Shown here: piece after piece, positions 1 to 6,601 of the stretch | Layout: every line of letters begins with the position of its first letter | How positions within the stretch are numbered: the stretch's first letter is position 1 | Source of the DNA: an uncultured Eubacteriales bacterium | GTDB taxonomy: Bacteria > Bacillota > Clostridia > Christensenellales > Aristaeellaceae | Length of the DNA stretch: 64,000 nucleotides | Assembly (NCBI GenBank): GCA_902790175.1 | Contig: CADAQZ010000013.1 | Coordinates: forward strand, 1 to 64,000 | Direction of reading: 5' to 3' | Notes under the pieces: model-generated | Databases searched by the model: none | What the model was told of the DNA's origin: nothing | Seen by the model: the letters and a program-made list of their open reading frames with translations, nothing else | Program-made: the position numbers and the translations under genes

Positions 1-1
1 G

Positions 2-337
2 CCGGTGCAGGGCCGCATGATGCTCAAGCATCGCGACGGCATCAGCTTCATCGACATCCCGCAGATCGCCATGGTGATGCGCGAAAACCGCGCCACGATA
101 TTGTTGATGCAGGATGGCACGCGCTACGTGGTGTCCGACGGTATGGCCGAGCTGGACGAGCGCCTGCCGGACGAGCTGTTCTTCCGCACCCACAAGAGCT
201 ACATCGTGAACCTGAATTTGATCGAGTCCATCGCGCCCTACGGTCGCTGGACGTACGTGGTGAAGCTGAAGGGCCTGAAGGACGACGCGCTGATCACCCA
301 CGAGCGGTTCGAGGCATTGCAGAAGCGCTTTGCGTAG
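2..337 (+). CDS. LytTR-type DNA-binding response regulator, C-terminal part
   Basis: Only the C-terminal end is in the window; the frame is open to the left edge. About 110 residues form a LytTR DNA-binding domain: the segment FFRTHKSYIVNLNLIESI is the family's typical core, followed by the last strand and helix (ITHERFEALQKRF). LytTR regulators of the AgrA/LytR class usually carry an N-terminal receiver domain and act with a LytS/AgrC-type histidine kinase. The receiver part is outside the window, so whether it exists here cannot be seen. No gene follows in the same operon, because a promoter lies just downstream. Confidence 0.85.
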   Translation, partial: PVQGRMMLKHRDGISFIDIPQIAMVMRENRATILLMQDGTRYVVSDGMAELDERLPDELFFRTHKSYIVNLNLIESIAPYGRWTYVVKLKGLKDDALITHERFEALQKRFA

Positions 338-361
338 AGGCGATAGACGAGATACAGCCGA

Positions 362-390
362 TTGCGAGGAGCACTCGGCTGTGTTATAAT
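362..390 (+). promoter_or_regulatory. Sigma-A type promoter for the secreted protein at 420
   Basis: TTGCGA (362-367), a 17-bp spacer, then TATAAT (385-390). It lies about 30 bp before the next start codon. Confidence 0.6.
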
Positions 391-419
391 ATTGCAAAAC
401 AACACGGGAGGGCATCGTG

Positions 420-1604
420 ATGAAGAAGCTGCTGGCAATCCTGATGGTACTTGCGCTGCTCGCGCCCGCCGCGCTGGCGGAGATCCGGCACGAGAGCGAG
501 GGCTACGACAGCCCGGAGGCGGCGGTGGAGGCCTATGTGGAGGCGCTGAACCGCGGCGACGCGGACGGCATGATCTCGGCGTTTGCGCTTGAGACCTTTG
601 TGGATCACTGCGACGCGGAGGCGGCGATGCAGCGTTTGCAGAGCATCAGCCCCGTCACCTTCATCACCATGCCGGTAAACGGCGCGTATTCCCGAAGCCT
701 GCTCATCAACGCCCGCCGGGCGCAGATCACGAACAGCCTGATGCAGCAGTACATCCAGATCAGCGCGCACCTGGAGAACATGACCGTTCCGCTGCAGGAC
801 GCCGCCGCGCGGCAGGAGATGCTGGACCGGTTCGCAAATTCCCCCGCCAACGCATGGGAGGGGAACGTGAAGCTCGTGGGCTGGGTGAACCCGGCGCTGT
901 TGTCGGACAAGATCGCCTATCCCATGAACATGGTCTCTGCGATGCTCCAGTCGGCGTACTACGACCCGGACGACCTGGCCTGGGAGGTGGCGCGCCTCAA
1001 CGTAGCGGGCGAGGACGCCGTTTTGCTGCTGCAGTGCGCGAAATACGGGGATCGCTGGTACATCGCGGAGCTGAACGGCATCCCCGGCATGGCGCTGGGG
1101 GTTCCGGTGACCGCCGCGGGCATGATCTTTGCGAGCGATCCGGATATGGGAAGTGTGATCGACGTGCTGAGCAATCCGCTGGCGGCGCTGGGCGCTTTGA
1201 ACGCCACACGCCTTCTGGACGCCAACGCGGCCAGCGACCTGCCCGGGATGCGGTGGACGCTGACGGGGATCGGCGGCGTGGACGGCGCGACGGTTTGCGG
1301 CGAGCCGGACGAGCCGGCGCAGGCGAGCGGCCTGGCCGCGTGGGGCGAGCTGAAGTTCATGCGCGTCGGCGCGCTGGCGGCGCTGCGGGTGAGCCCCGCC
1401 GCGTCGCAGGCGCTGGGCGCGGACGAACAGCGCCTGTACCTGGGCCTGGCCTGGACGGACATGAACGGCAGCCTGGAGCTGCTGGAGATGCGGGGCACGG
1501 GCATCAGGCCGGAGCCCGAGGGGAACGGCATCGCCCTGGACGGCGACACGCTGACGCTGAACCTCTGGAACGGCGTGACGCTGACCTTTGAAAAAGCAAA
1601 TTGA
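420..1604 (+). CDS. Secreted protein of unknown function with NTF2-like N-terminal region
   Basis: About 394 residues. A signal peptide is plain at the N-terminus (KKLL, then a hydrophobic stretch ending in ALAE), so the product should be exported. Residues 25-60 (DSPEAAVEAYVEALNRGDAD) resemble the first helix of NTF2-like or DUF4878-type domains often found in small secreted Firmicutes proteins. The remainder is not recognised. ATG at 420 is preferred over GTG at 417 because GGGAGGG at 406-412 gives better spacing. The gene has its own promoter and sits 12 bp before tldD, so it may share the transcript. I assign no function. Confidence 0.7.
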   Translation: MKKLLAILMVLALLAPAALAEIRHESEGYDSPEAAVEAYVEALNRGDADGMISAFALETFVDHCDAEAAMQRLQSISPVTFITMPVNGAYSRSLLINARRAQITNSLMQQYIQISAHLENMTVPLQDAAARQEMLDRFANSPANAWEGNVKLVGWVNPALLSDKIAYPMNMVSAMLQSAYYDPDDLAWEVARLNVAGEDAVLLLQCAKYGDRWYIAELNGIPGMALGVPVTAAGMIFASDPDMGSVIDVLSNPLAALGALNATRLLDANAASDLPGMRWTLTGIGGVDGATVCGEPDEPAQASGLAAWGELKFMRVGALAALRVSPAASQALGADEQRLYLGLAWTDMNGSLELLEMRGTGIRPEPEGNGIALDGDTLTLNLWNGVTLTFEKAN

Positions 1605-1616
1605 GGAGATAGCGAT

Positions 1617-2999
1617 ATGATTCTGAAATCCGTTGCCGAACAGGCATTGAACGAGGCGCTGAAGACGGGCGGCGACTTCGCGGAGCTCTTCTGCGAGGAC
1701 CGGCGCAGCGGCGCGGTGGGGCTGGTGGACGGCCACGTGGAGAGCGCCTCCACCGTGCGCCGCCACGGCGCGGGCATCCGCGTGTACAGCGGCCTCTCCA
1801 GCGTGTACGTGCACACGAACGACACCAGCCTCTCCGGGCTCGTCGCCGCGGCGCGCAAGGCCGCGGACGCCGTGTCGGGCGCGGTGAACGTCGGGGACAT
1901 CCGCCTGACGCAGTCGATCGCGGCGAACCTGCACCCGATCCAGGCCATGCCGATGGACGTGGCCGGGGCGCGCAAGGCGAAGCTGCTTCGGGACATGGAC
2001 CTCGCGGCGCGCGCCGTGTCGCCCGAGATCCGCCAGGTGCGCGCGAACCTGATCTACTGGGACAGCGACGTGCTGATCGCCAACAGCGAGGGGCTGTACA
2101 CCGGGGATCGCCGCGTGTACACGCGCATGGCCTGCGTGGCGGTGGCCGAGGCGGGCGGCGAGAGCCAATCCGGCAGCGCGTCGCCCGGCGCGATGATGGG
2201 CTTTGAGCTGTTCGAGGGGCGCGTGGACGCCGCGGCGGAGGCCGTGAAGGCCGCCAACCAGGCCGTGACGATGCTGCACGCCGAGCCCTGCCCCGCGGGC
2301 GTGATGCCCGTGGTGATCGACGGCGGCTTCGGCGGTGTGATCTTCCACGAGGCCTGCGGGCACTCGCTCGAGGCGCAGGCCGTGGCCTTTGGCAACAGCG
2401 AGTTCGCGGGCAAGCTGGGACAGCGCATCGCCTCGCCGATCGTCACCGCCATCGACGACGGCACGATGCCCGGCGAGTGGGGCAGCCTGAACATCGACGA
2501 CGAGGGCACGCCGACCACGCGCCTGACGCTGATCAAGGACGGCGTGCTGGTGAACTACATGGTGGATCGGCTGAACGGGCGGCGCATGAACATGCCCGTG
2601 ACCGGCTCCAGCCGCCGCCAGGACTACACCTTCGCGCCCACCAGCCGCATGCGCAACACGTTCATCGCCCCCGGCAGCGACGACGAGGACGAGATCATCG
2701 CCACCTGCGGCGACGGCCTCTACGCCAAATCGATGGGCGGCGGCAGCGTGCACCCCGTGACGGGCGAGTTCAATTTCGCCGTGGCGGAGGGCTATCTGAT
2801 CAAGGACGGCAAGATCGATCGGCCCGTGCGCGGCGCGACGCTGATCGGCCGCGGCTCCGAGGTGCTTCGCAAGATCGACCGCGTGGGCGGCAACATGTGG
2901 ATGGCCCAGGGCATGTGCGGGGCCTCCAGCGGCTCGATCCCCACCAACGTGGGCCAGCCGATGATTCGCGTGACCGATATGACGGTGGGAGGCCGATGA
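1617..2999 (+). CDS. tldD: TldD-type metalloprotease subunit
   Basis: 460 residues, the normal length for TldD. The zinc-binding HExxxH motif is HEACGH at about residue 244, and the downstream GSLNIDDEGTPTTR and GATLIGRG blocks are standard. TldD and TldE (PmbA) form a cytosolic heterodimeric protease. In E. coli it matures microcin B17 and degrades unfolded peptides and the CcdA antitoxin; in many bacteria the substrate is unknown. GAGGAG precedes the ATG. The stop overlaps the start of the next gene (ATGA at 2996-2999), so the two are translationally coupled. No RiPP precursor was noticed nearby, so a housekeeping role is more likely than toxin maturation. Confidence 0.93.
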   Translation: MILKSVAEQALNEALKTGGDFAELFCEDRRSGAVGLVDGHVESASTVRRHGAGIRVYSGLSSVYVHTNDTSLSGLVAAARKAADAVSGAVNVGDIRLTQSIAANLHPIQAMPMDVAGARKAKLLRDMDLAARAVSPEIRQVRANLIYWDSDVLIANSEGLYTGDRRVYTRMACVAVAEAGGESQSGSASPGAMMGFELFEGRVDAAAEAVKAANQAVTMLHAEPCPAGVMPVVIDGGFGGVIFHEACGHSLEAQAVAFGNSEFAGKLGQRIASPIVTAIDDGTMPGEWGSLNIDDEGTPTTRLTLIKDGVLVNYMVDRLNGRRMNMPVTGSSRRQDYTFAPTSRMRNTFIAPGSDDEDEIIATCGDGLYAKSMGGGSVHPVTGEFNFAVAEGYLIKDGKIDRPVRGATLIGRGSEVLRKIDRVGGNMWMAQGMCGASSGSIPTNVGQPMIRVTDMTVGGR

Positions 3000-4378
3000 G
3001 CATGGACAGAAACGAATTTGTGAAGCGGCTCTTTGACCGCGTTTCCTCCCGGGAGGGCGAAGGCAGCGCCGTGAGCCTGAAGGGCAGCGAGGTCTGCTAC
3101 GAGGAAGGCAGCAGCTTTGAGGTGCAGGTGAAGGACGGCGAGATCATCGGCTACAACGTGTCCGATTCCATCGGCCTGGGCTTTCGCATGCTGACGAAGG
3201 CCGGCAGGATGGGCTACGCCTCCACGCAGATATTGGACGAGGCCGCCGTGGACCAGCTGGTGGACGGCGCGCTGGAGAACGCCGCGCTGGTGGAGAGCGA
3301 GGACCAGCAGTTCATCTGGAAGGGCGACGAGAAGTATCCCGAGCTGAAGCTGTTCAACCCCGCGCTGGAAGAAATTACCCCCGCGCAGAAGATCGAGATG
3401 GCGAAGGAGCTGGAGCGGCTGACGCTCGCGCAGGACGAACGCATCCAGCAGGTGGAGGACTGCGCCATTTTCTCCTCCAGCGACCTGCGCGCGCTGCAAA
3501 ATGGCAGCGGGCTGGACGTTTCGATGCGAGTGAACCTGCTGGGCGGCTACGTGGCCGCGGTGGCGCGCGACGGCGAGCAGGTGAACGCGGGCGTCAAGAT
3601 GTTCTTCACGACGAAGCCGGAGGAGGTCGACCTGGAGAAGGTGGCAAAGGCCGCGGCCCGCGAGGCGCTGGACGGCCTGAACGCCGAACAGGCGCCGTCC
3701 GGGCAGTACCGCGTGCTGCTGAGGAGCGACGTGGCGGCAACGCTGCTGGCGACCTTCTGGGGCGTGTTCAGCGCCGACAACGCCCAGCGCGGGATGTCCC
3801 GCCTGGCAGGCCGCGAGGGCGAGGCGATCGCCTCGGCTTGCGTGACGCTGATGGACGACCCGCACCGCGCGGGCAGCGCGGCCTCCGCACCGTTTGACGG
3901 CGAGGGCGTGGCGACGGTCAGGAAGGCCGTGATCGAGGGCGGCACGCTGACCACGCTGCTGCACAACTTCAAGACCGCGAAGAAGCAGGGCGTGAAGACC
4001 ACGGCGAACGCCAGCCGCCCCGGCTACGCCGCGCCCGTGGGCGTCGCGCCGACCAACTTCTACTTTAAGCCCGCGGAAGCGGACCTGGACGGCATGATCC
4101 GGGCGCTGGGCGACGGCCTGCTGATCACCAACCTGCAGGGCATGCACGCCGGCGCGAACCCCATCACTGGCGACTTCTCGCTGGCGGCCAAGGGCTTCAT
4201 GGTGCGCGGCGGCGCGCGGGCCGAGGCCGTGGCGCAGATCACGATCGCGGGCAACTTTTACGAGCTGCTCCAAGACGTGGAGGCCGTCGGCGGCGATCTG
4301 GAGTTCCTCGCGCCCGGGGCCAGCTGCTTCGGCAGCCCCAGCCTGCTGGTGAAAAAGCTGAGCGTGGCGGGGAAATAA
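2996..4378 (+). CDS. tldE: TldE/PmbA-type subunit, partner of TldD
   Basis: 460 residues. It is the paralogous, non-zinc partner of TldD: the N-terminal half has the shared PmbA fold and the C-terminal end has the family's NPITGDFS-like block (ANPITGDFSLAAKGFMV) and a closing Leu/Lys-rich strand. It lacks the HExxxH motif, as expected for TldE, which completes the heterodimer. The start ATG at 2996 overlaps the tldD stop; an in-frame ATG at 3002 is an alternative. A strong bidirectional terminator follows immediately, so the transcript ends here. Confidence 0.92.
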   Translation: MSMDRNEFVKRLFDRVSSREGEGSAVSLKGSEVCYEEGSSFEVQVKDGEIIGYNVSDSIGLGFRMLTKAGRMGYASTQILDEAAVDQLVDGALENAALVESEDQQFIWKGDEKYPELKLFNPALEEITPAQKIEMAKELERLTLAQDERIQQVEDCAIFSSSDLRALQNGSGLDVSMRVNLLGGYVAAVARDGEQVNAGVKMFFTTKPEEVDLEKVAKAAAREALDGLNAEQAPSGQYRVLLRSDVAATLLATFWGVFSADNAQRGMSRLAGREGEAIASACVTLMDDPHRAGSAASAPFDGEGVATVRKAVIEGGTLTTLLHNFKTAKKQGVKTTANASRPGYAAPVGVAPTNFYFKPAEADLDGMIRALGDGLLITNLQGMHAGANPITGDFSLAAKGFMVRGGARAEAVAQITIAGNFYELLQDVEAVGGDLEFLAPGASCFGSPSLLVKKLSVAGK

Positions 4379-4382
4379 GAAT

Positions 4383-4425
4383 AAAGGAAAGCCGTGATTT
4401 GCGAAGCAAATCACGGCTTTCCTTT
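4383..4425. terminator. Bidirectional terminator shared by tldE and the convergent GDPD gene
   Basis: Perfect 20-bp inverted repeat with a GAA loop, with A and T tracts on both sides. The stop codon of the convergent GDPD gene (4411-4413) is inside the right arm, so the last codons of that gene and its terminator share DNA. Confidence 0.85.
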
Positions 4426-5223
4426 GCCCTCAAATATGCTGATCTCGTGTCGCTTGGCGATCAGCGCGGCGGCGGCGGGATCGTGGACGGTCCAGGCCGC
4501 CATCGGCGTGCGGAACATGAAGCGCTGGAAGTGCGGCGAGAAGAAGCGCGGCGCGTTCACGTTGTAGGCCACGAAGTCGGGCCGGGACAGGCAGTTGGCC
4601 AGCAGCCCCGCCATGAAGAACCCCGCGACGCCGTTCACGACGGGCCGGTAGGAGGGCAGGCTGTCCACCAGCTGGCCGCGCGCGATCTGCGGCGCGTGGC
4701 GGCGGAACCAGAATACGATCAGCGGGTTGAACGACTCCACCAGGAATTCGCCCCGGTAGCCCTCCATGTGCTGGATCAGCACCTCGCACAGCCGGCGGTT
4801 GCGATTGCCGCTCTTCAGCTCGATCAGCAGCGGCACCTGCCCGTCCACCGCCTCCAGCACCTGCTCAAGCGTGGGGATGTGGGCGTCGCTTTGCCCCGCC
4901 AGCGGCAGCGCCTGCAATTCACTGAGCGGCACGTCCCGGACCTTGCGCGCGTCGCCCGCCATGCGCAGAAGGTCGTCGTCGTGGAACACCACCACCTGCA
5001 TGTCCCTGGAGAACTGGATGTCCAATTCCATGCCGAAGCCCGCGTCCCGCGCGGCTTCGAACGCGGGCAGCGTGTTTTCGACGATGCCCCTGTCCAGATC
5101 GTGCAGGCCGCGGTGGGCGAAGGGCGTCCCGCGCCAGCGGCGCATCTTCTGATACCGCAGGCTCGGGTGCGTCATGAAGGACAGGATCGCCAGGACGATG
5201 GCGAGCAGAACCCATATGGACAT
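4411..5223 (-). CDS. Glycerophosphodiester phosphodiesterase, membrane-anchored
   Basis: 270 residues. One N-terminal hydrophobic helix (residues 2-17) suggests a membrane anchor. The GDPD TIM-barrel signature follows: HRG near residue 37, ENT with the metal-binding acid near 49, ELDIQ near 66 and HDD near 80, then ELK near 136. The family hydrolyses glycerophosphodiesters from phospholipid turnover to sn-glycerol-3-phosphate and an alcohol; related membrane forms may act on lipoteichoic acid-type substrates. It is co-oriented with, and 2 bp downstream of, an MFS transporter gene, so the pair is probably an operon; the transporter's substrate is unknown. The final codons lie within the terminator hairpin. 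Confidence 0.9.
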   Translation of the reverse strand: MSIWVLLAIVLAILSFMTHPSLRYQKMRRWRGTPFAHRGLHDLDRGIVENTLPAFEAARDAGFGMELDIQFSRDMQVVVFHDDDLLRMAGDARKVRDVPLSELQALPLAGQSDAHIPTLEQVLEAVDGQVPLLIELKSGNRNRRLCEVLIQHMEGYRGEFLVESFNPLIVFWFRRHAPQIARGQLVDSLPSYRPVVNGVAGFFMAGLLANCLSRPDFVAYNVNAPRFFSPHFQRFMFRTPMAAWTVHDPAAAALIAKRHEISIFEGKGKP

Positions 5224-5225
5224 GC

Positions 5226-6491
5226 CTAGTCCTCCATGTCAAAGTGCTCGATGAGGCTCTTTTTCGCCTCGGGGCGGTTGTCGCCGTGCCGCACGAACAG
5301 CATCGTCAAAAACGCCAGCGCCACCGTCGTCGCGGCGTAGGGGAACAGCGTGTGGTAGCCGACGTGTTCCAAGAGCCATCCCGACAGGATCGGCGTCAAA
5401 ATCTGCGCCGCCATCGAGAAGGTGTAGTAGTAGCCGGTGTACTTGCCCACGTCGCCGCTGCGGCTGATCTCCACCACCATCGGGTAGGAGTTCACGTTGA
5501 TCGCCGCCCACGCGAAGCCGATCAGCACGAACAGCACGTACAATACAAACGAGAATTTCTGGATGAAGCCGGTGACGGCGAAGCACCCGGCCAGCAGCAC
5601 CACGCCCGCGAGGATCATCTTCTTGCGCCCGACGCGCGAGGAGAGGATGCCGACGGGGATGTAGGAGACCACGGCCGCGCCGGTGGCGATCATCAGGCAC
5701 GAGGCCGCGCCGGAGAGGTCGCCCCACATGCGGGTGAAGTACTTGGAGTAGGCGGTGGTGACGGCGTTGTAGCCCATGTACCAGAGCGCCACCGAGCACA
5801 GGATCAGCGCCAGGCTGCGCGCCTGGTCCGGCGGCAGCTTGCCGCCGGGACCCTGTTCCTCCTCCTCGGGGTCGGCGTTCTGGGCGGCGAGCGCGTTTTC
5901 CTTCACGCGCCAGACGAGCAGCGCCACCGACACCGCCATCAGCCCGGCCACGGCAACGAACACCGGCGTGTAATTCGCGCGGCCGTCGGCGTGGGTGGAC
6001 TTGATCAGCAGCTTCACGGCCCCGAGCGCGTAGATGCCGCCCAGCGCGCCCATCAGGTTGATGATGGCGTTGGCCTTCGAGCGCAGCGGCTTGGGCGTCA
6101 CGTCCGGCATCAGCGCCACGGCGGGGGAGCGATAGGTGCCCATCGCGATCAGCAGCAGCCCCAGCAGGATCAAAAACGCCGTGAAGCGCCCGGGCGCGTC
6201 CACGCCCGCCAATGCCAGCGTCAGCGCCACGGCGCAGGCCGTGCCGCAGACGATGTAGGGCATGCGCTTGCCCAGCGGCGTGCGCGTGCGGTCGGACAGC
6301 TTGCCGAACAGCGGCAGCAGCACCAGCGCCAGTATGTTGTCCGCCGCCATGATCACGCCGGACAGGCTGTCGCCGAGGTGGAACGTGTCGCGCAAGATCA
6401 GCGGGATGATCGTGTCGTACATCTGCCAGAATGCGCAGATGGAGAAGAACGCCAGCCCGATCAGCAGCGTTCGCCGGTTGTTCAGCTTCAT
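5226..6491 (-). CDS. MFS transporter (SLC45/GPH-like sugar permease type)
   Basis: 421 residues with about 12 hydrophobic segments. The loop between helices 2 and 3 reads GKLSDRTRTPLGKRMPYI, the pattern typical of MFS/GPH-like sugar transporters (RTPLGRRRP in SLC45-type proteins). A charged central loop (DPEEEEQGP) separates the two six-helix halves, as usual. It probably imports a disaccharide or glycoside by cation symport, but the substrate cannot be read from sequence. It is divergent from a GH3 glycosidase with back-to-back promoters, so joint use of a plant or host glycoside is a reasonable inference. Confidence 0.85.
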   Translation of the reverse strand: MKLNNRRTLLIGLAFFSICAFWQMYDTIIPLILRDTFHLGDSLSGVIMAADNILALVLLPLFGKLSDRTRTPLGKRMPYIVCGTACAVALTLALAGVDAPGRFTAFLILLGLLLIAMGTYRSPAVALMPDVTPKPLRSKANAIINLMGALGGIYALGAVKLLIKSTHADGRANYTPVFVAVAGLMAVSVALLVWRVKENALAAQNADPEEEEQGPGGKLPPDQARSLALILCSVALWYMGYNAVTTAYSKYFTRMWGDLSGAASCLMIATGAAVVSYIPVGILSSRVGRKKMILAGVVLLAGCFAVTGFIQKFSFVLYVLFVLIGFAWAAINVNSYPMVVEISRSGDVGKYTGYYYTFSMAAQILTPILSGWLLEHVGYHTLFPYAATTVALAFLTMLFVRHGDNRPEAKKSLIEHFDMED

Positions 6492-6526
6492 GGAGATCCG
6501 CCCCTCCCTGATGTGAGTATAGAACC

Positions 6527-6555
6527 ATTATAAACCGATGCCGCCCGATTGTAAA
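6527..6555 (-). promoter_or_regulatory. Promoter for the MFS-GDPD operon
   Basis: On the minus strand TTTACA (6550-6555), a 17-bp spacer, then TATAAT (6527-6532). The -35 hexamer overlaps that of the divergent GH3 promoter. Confidence 0.6.
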
Positions 6556-6577
6556 GGGACGGCTTTTTTGGTATGAT
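6549..6577 (+). promoter_or_regulatory. Promoter for the GH3 glycosidase
   Basis: TTGTAA (6549-6554), a 17-bp spacer, then TATGAT (6572-6577). It overlaps head-to-head with the divergent promoter, so only one polymerase can occupy the pair at a time. Confidence 0.6.
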
Positions 6578-6601
6578 AGTGAAAAAGAGGGGGTGAGCGC
6601 G

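Noticed and set aside
384-2753. Very long open frame on the minus strand opposite the secreted protein and tldD
   Set aside because: GC-rich coding DNA leaves the antisense frame open; the translation is His/Arg/Ala-rich with no motifs, while the plus-strand proteins are recognisable.
1617-4378. RiPP or microcin maturation cluster around TldD/TldE
   Set aside because: No short precursor-like gene, cyclodehydratase or export gene was found beside the pair; a general protease role is more likely.
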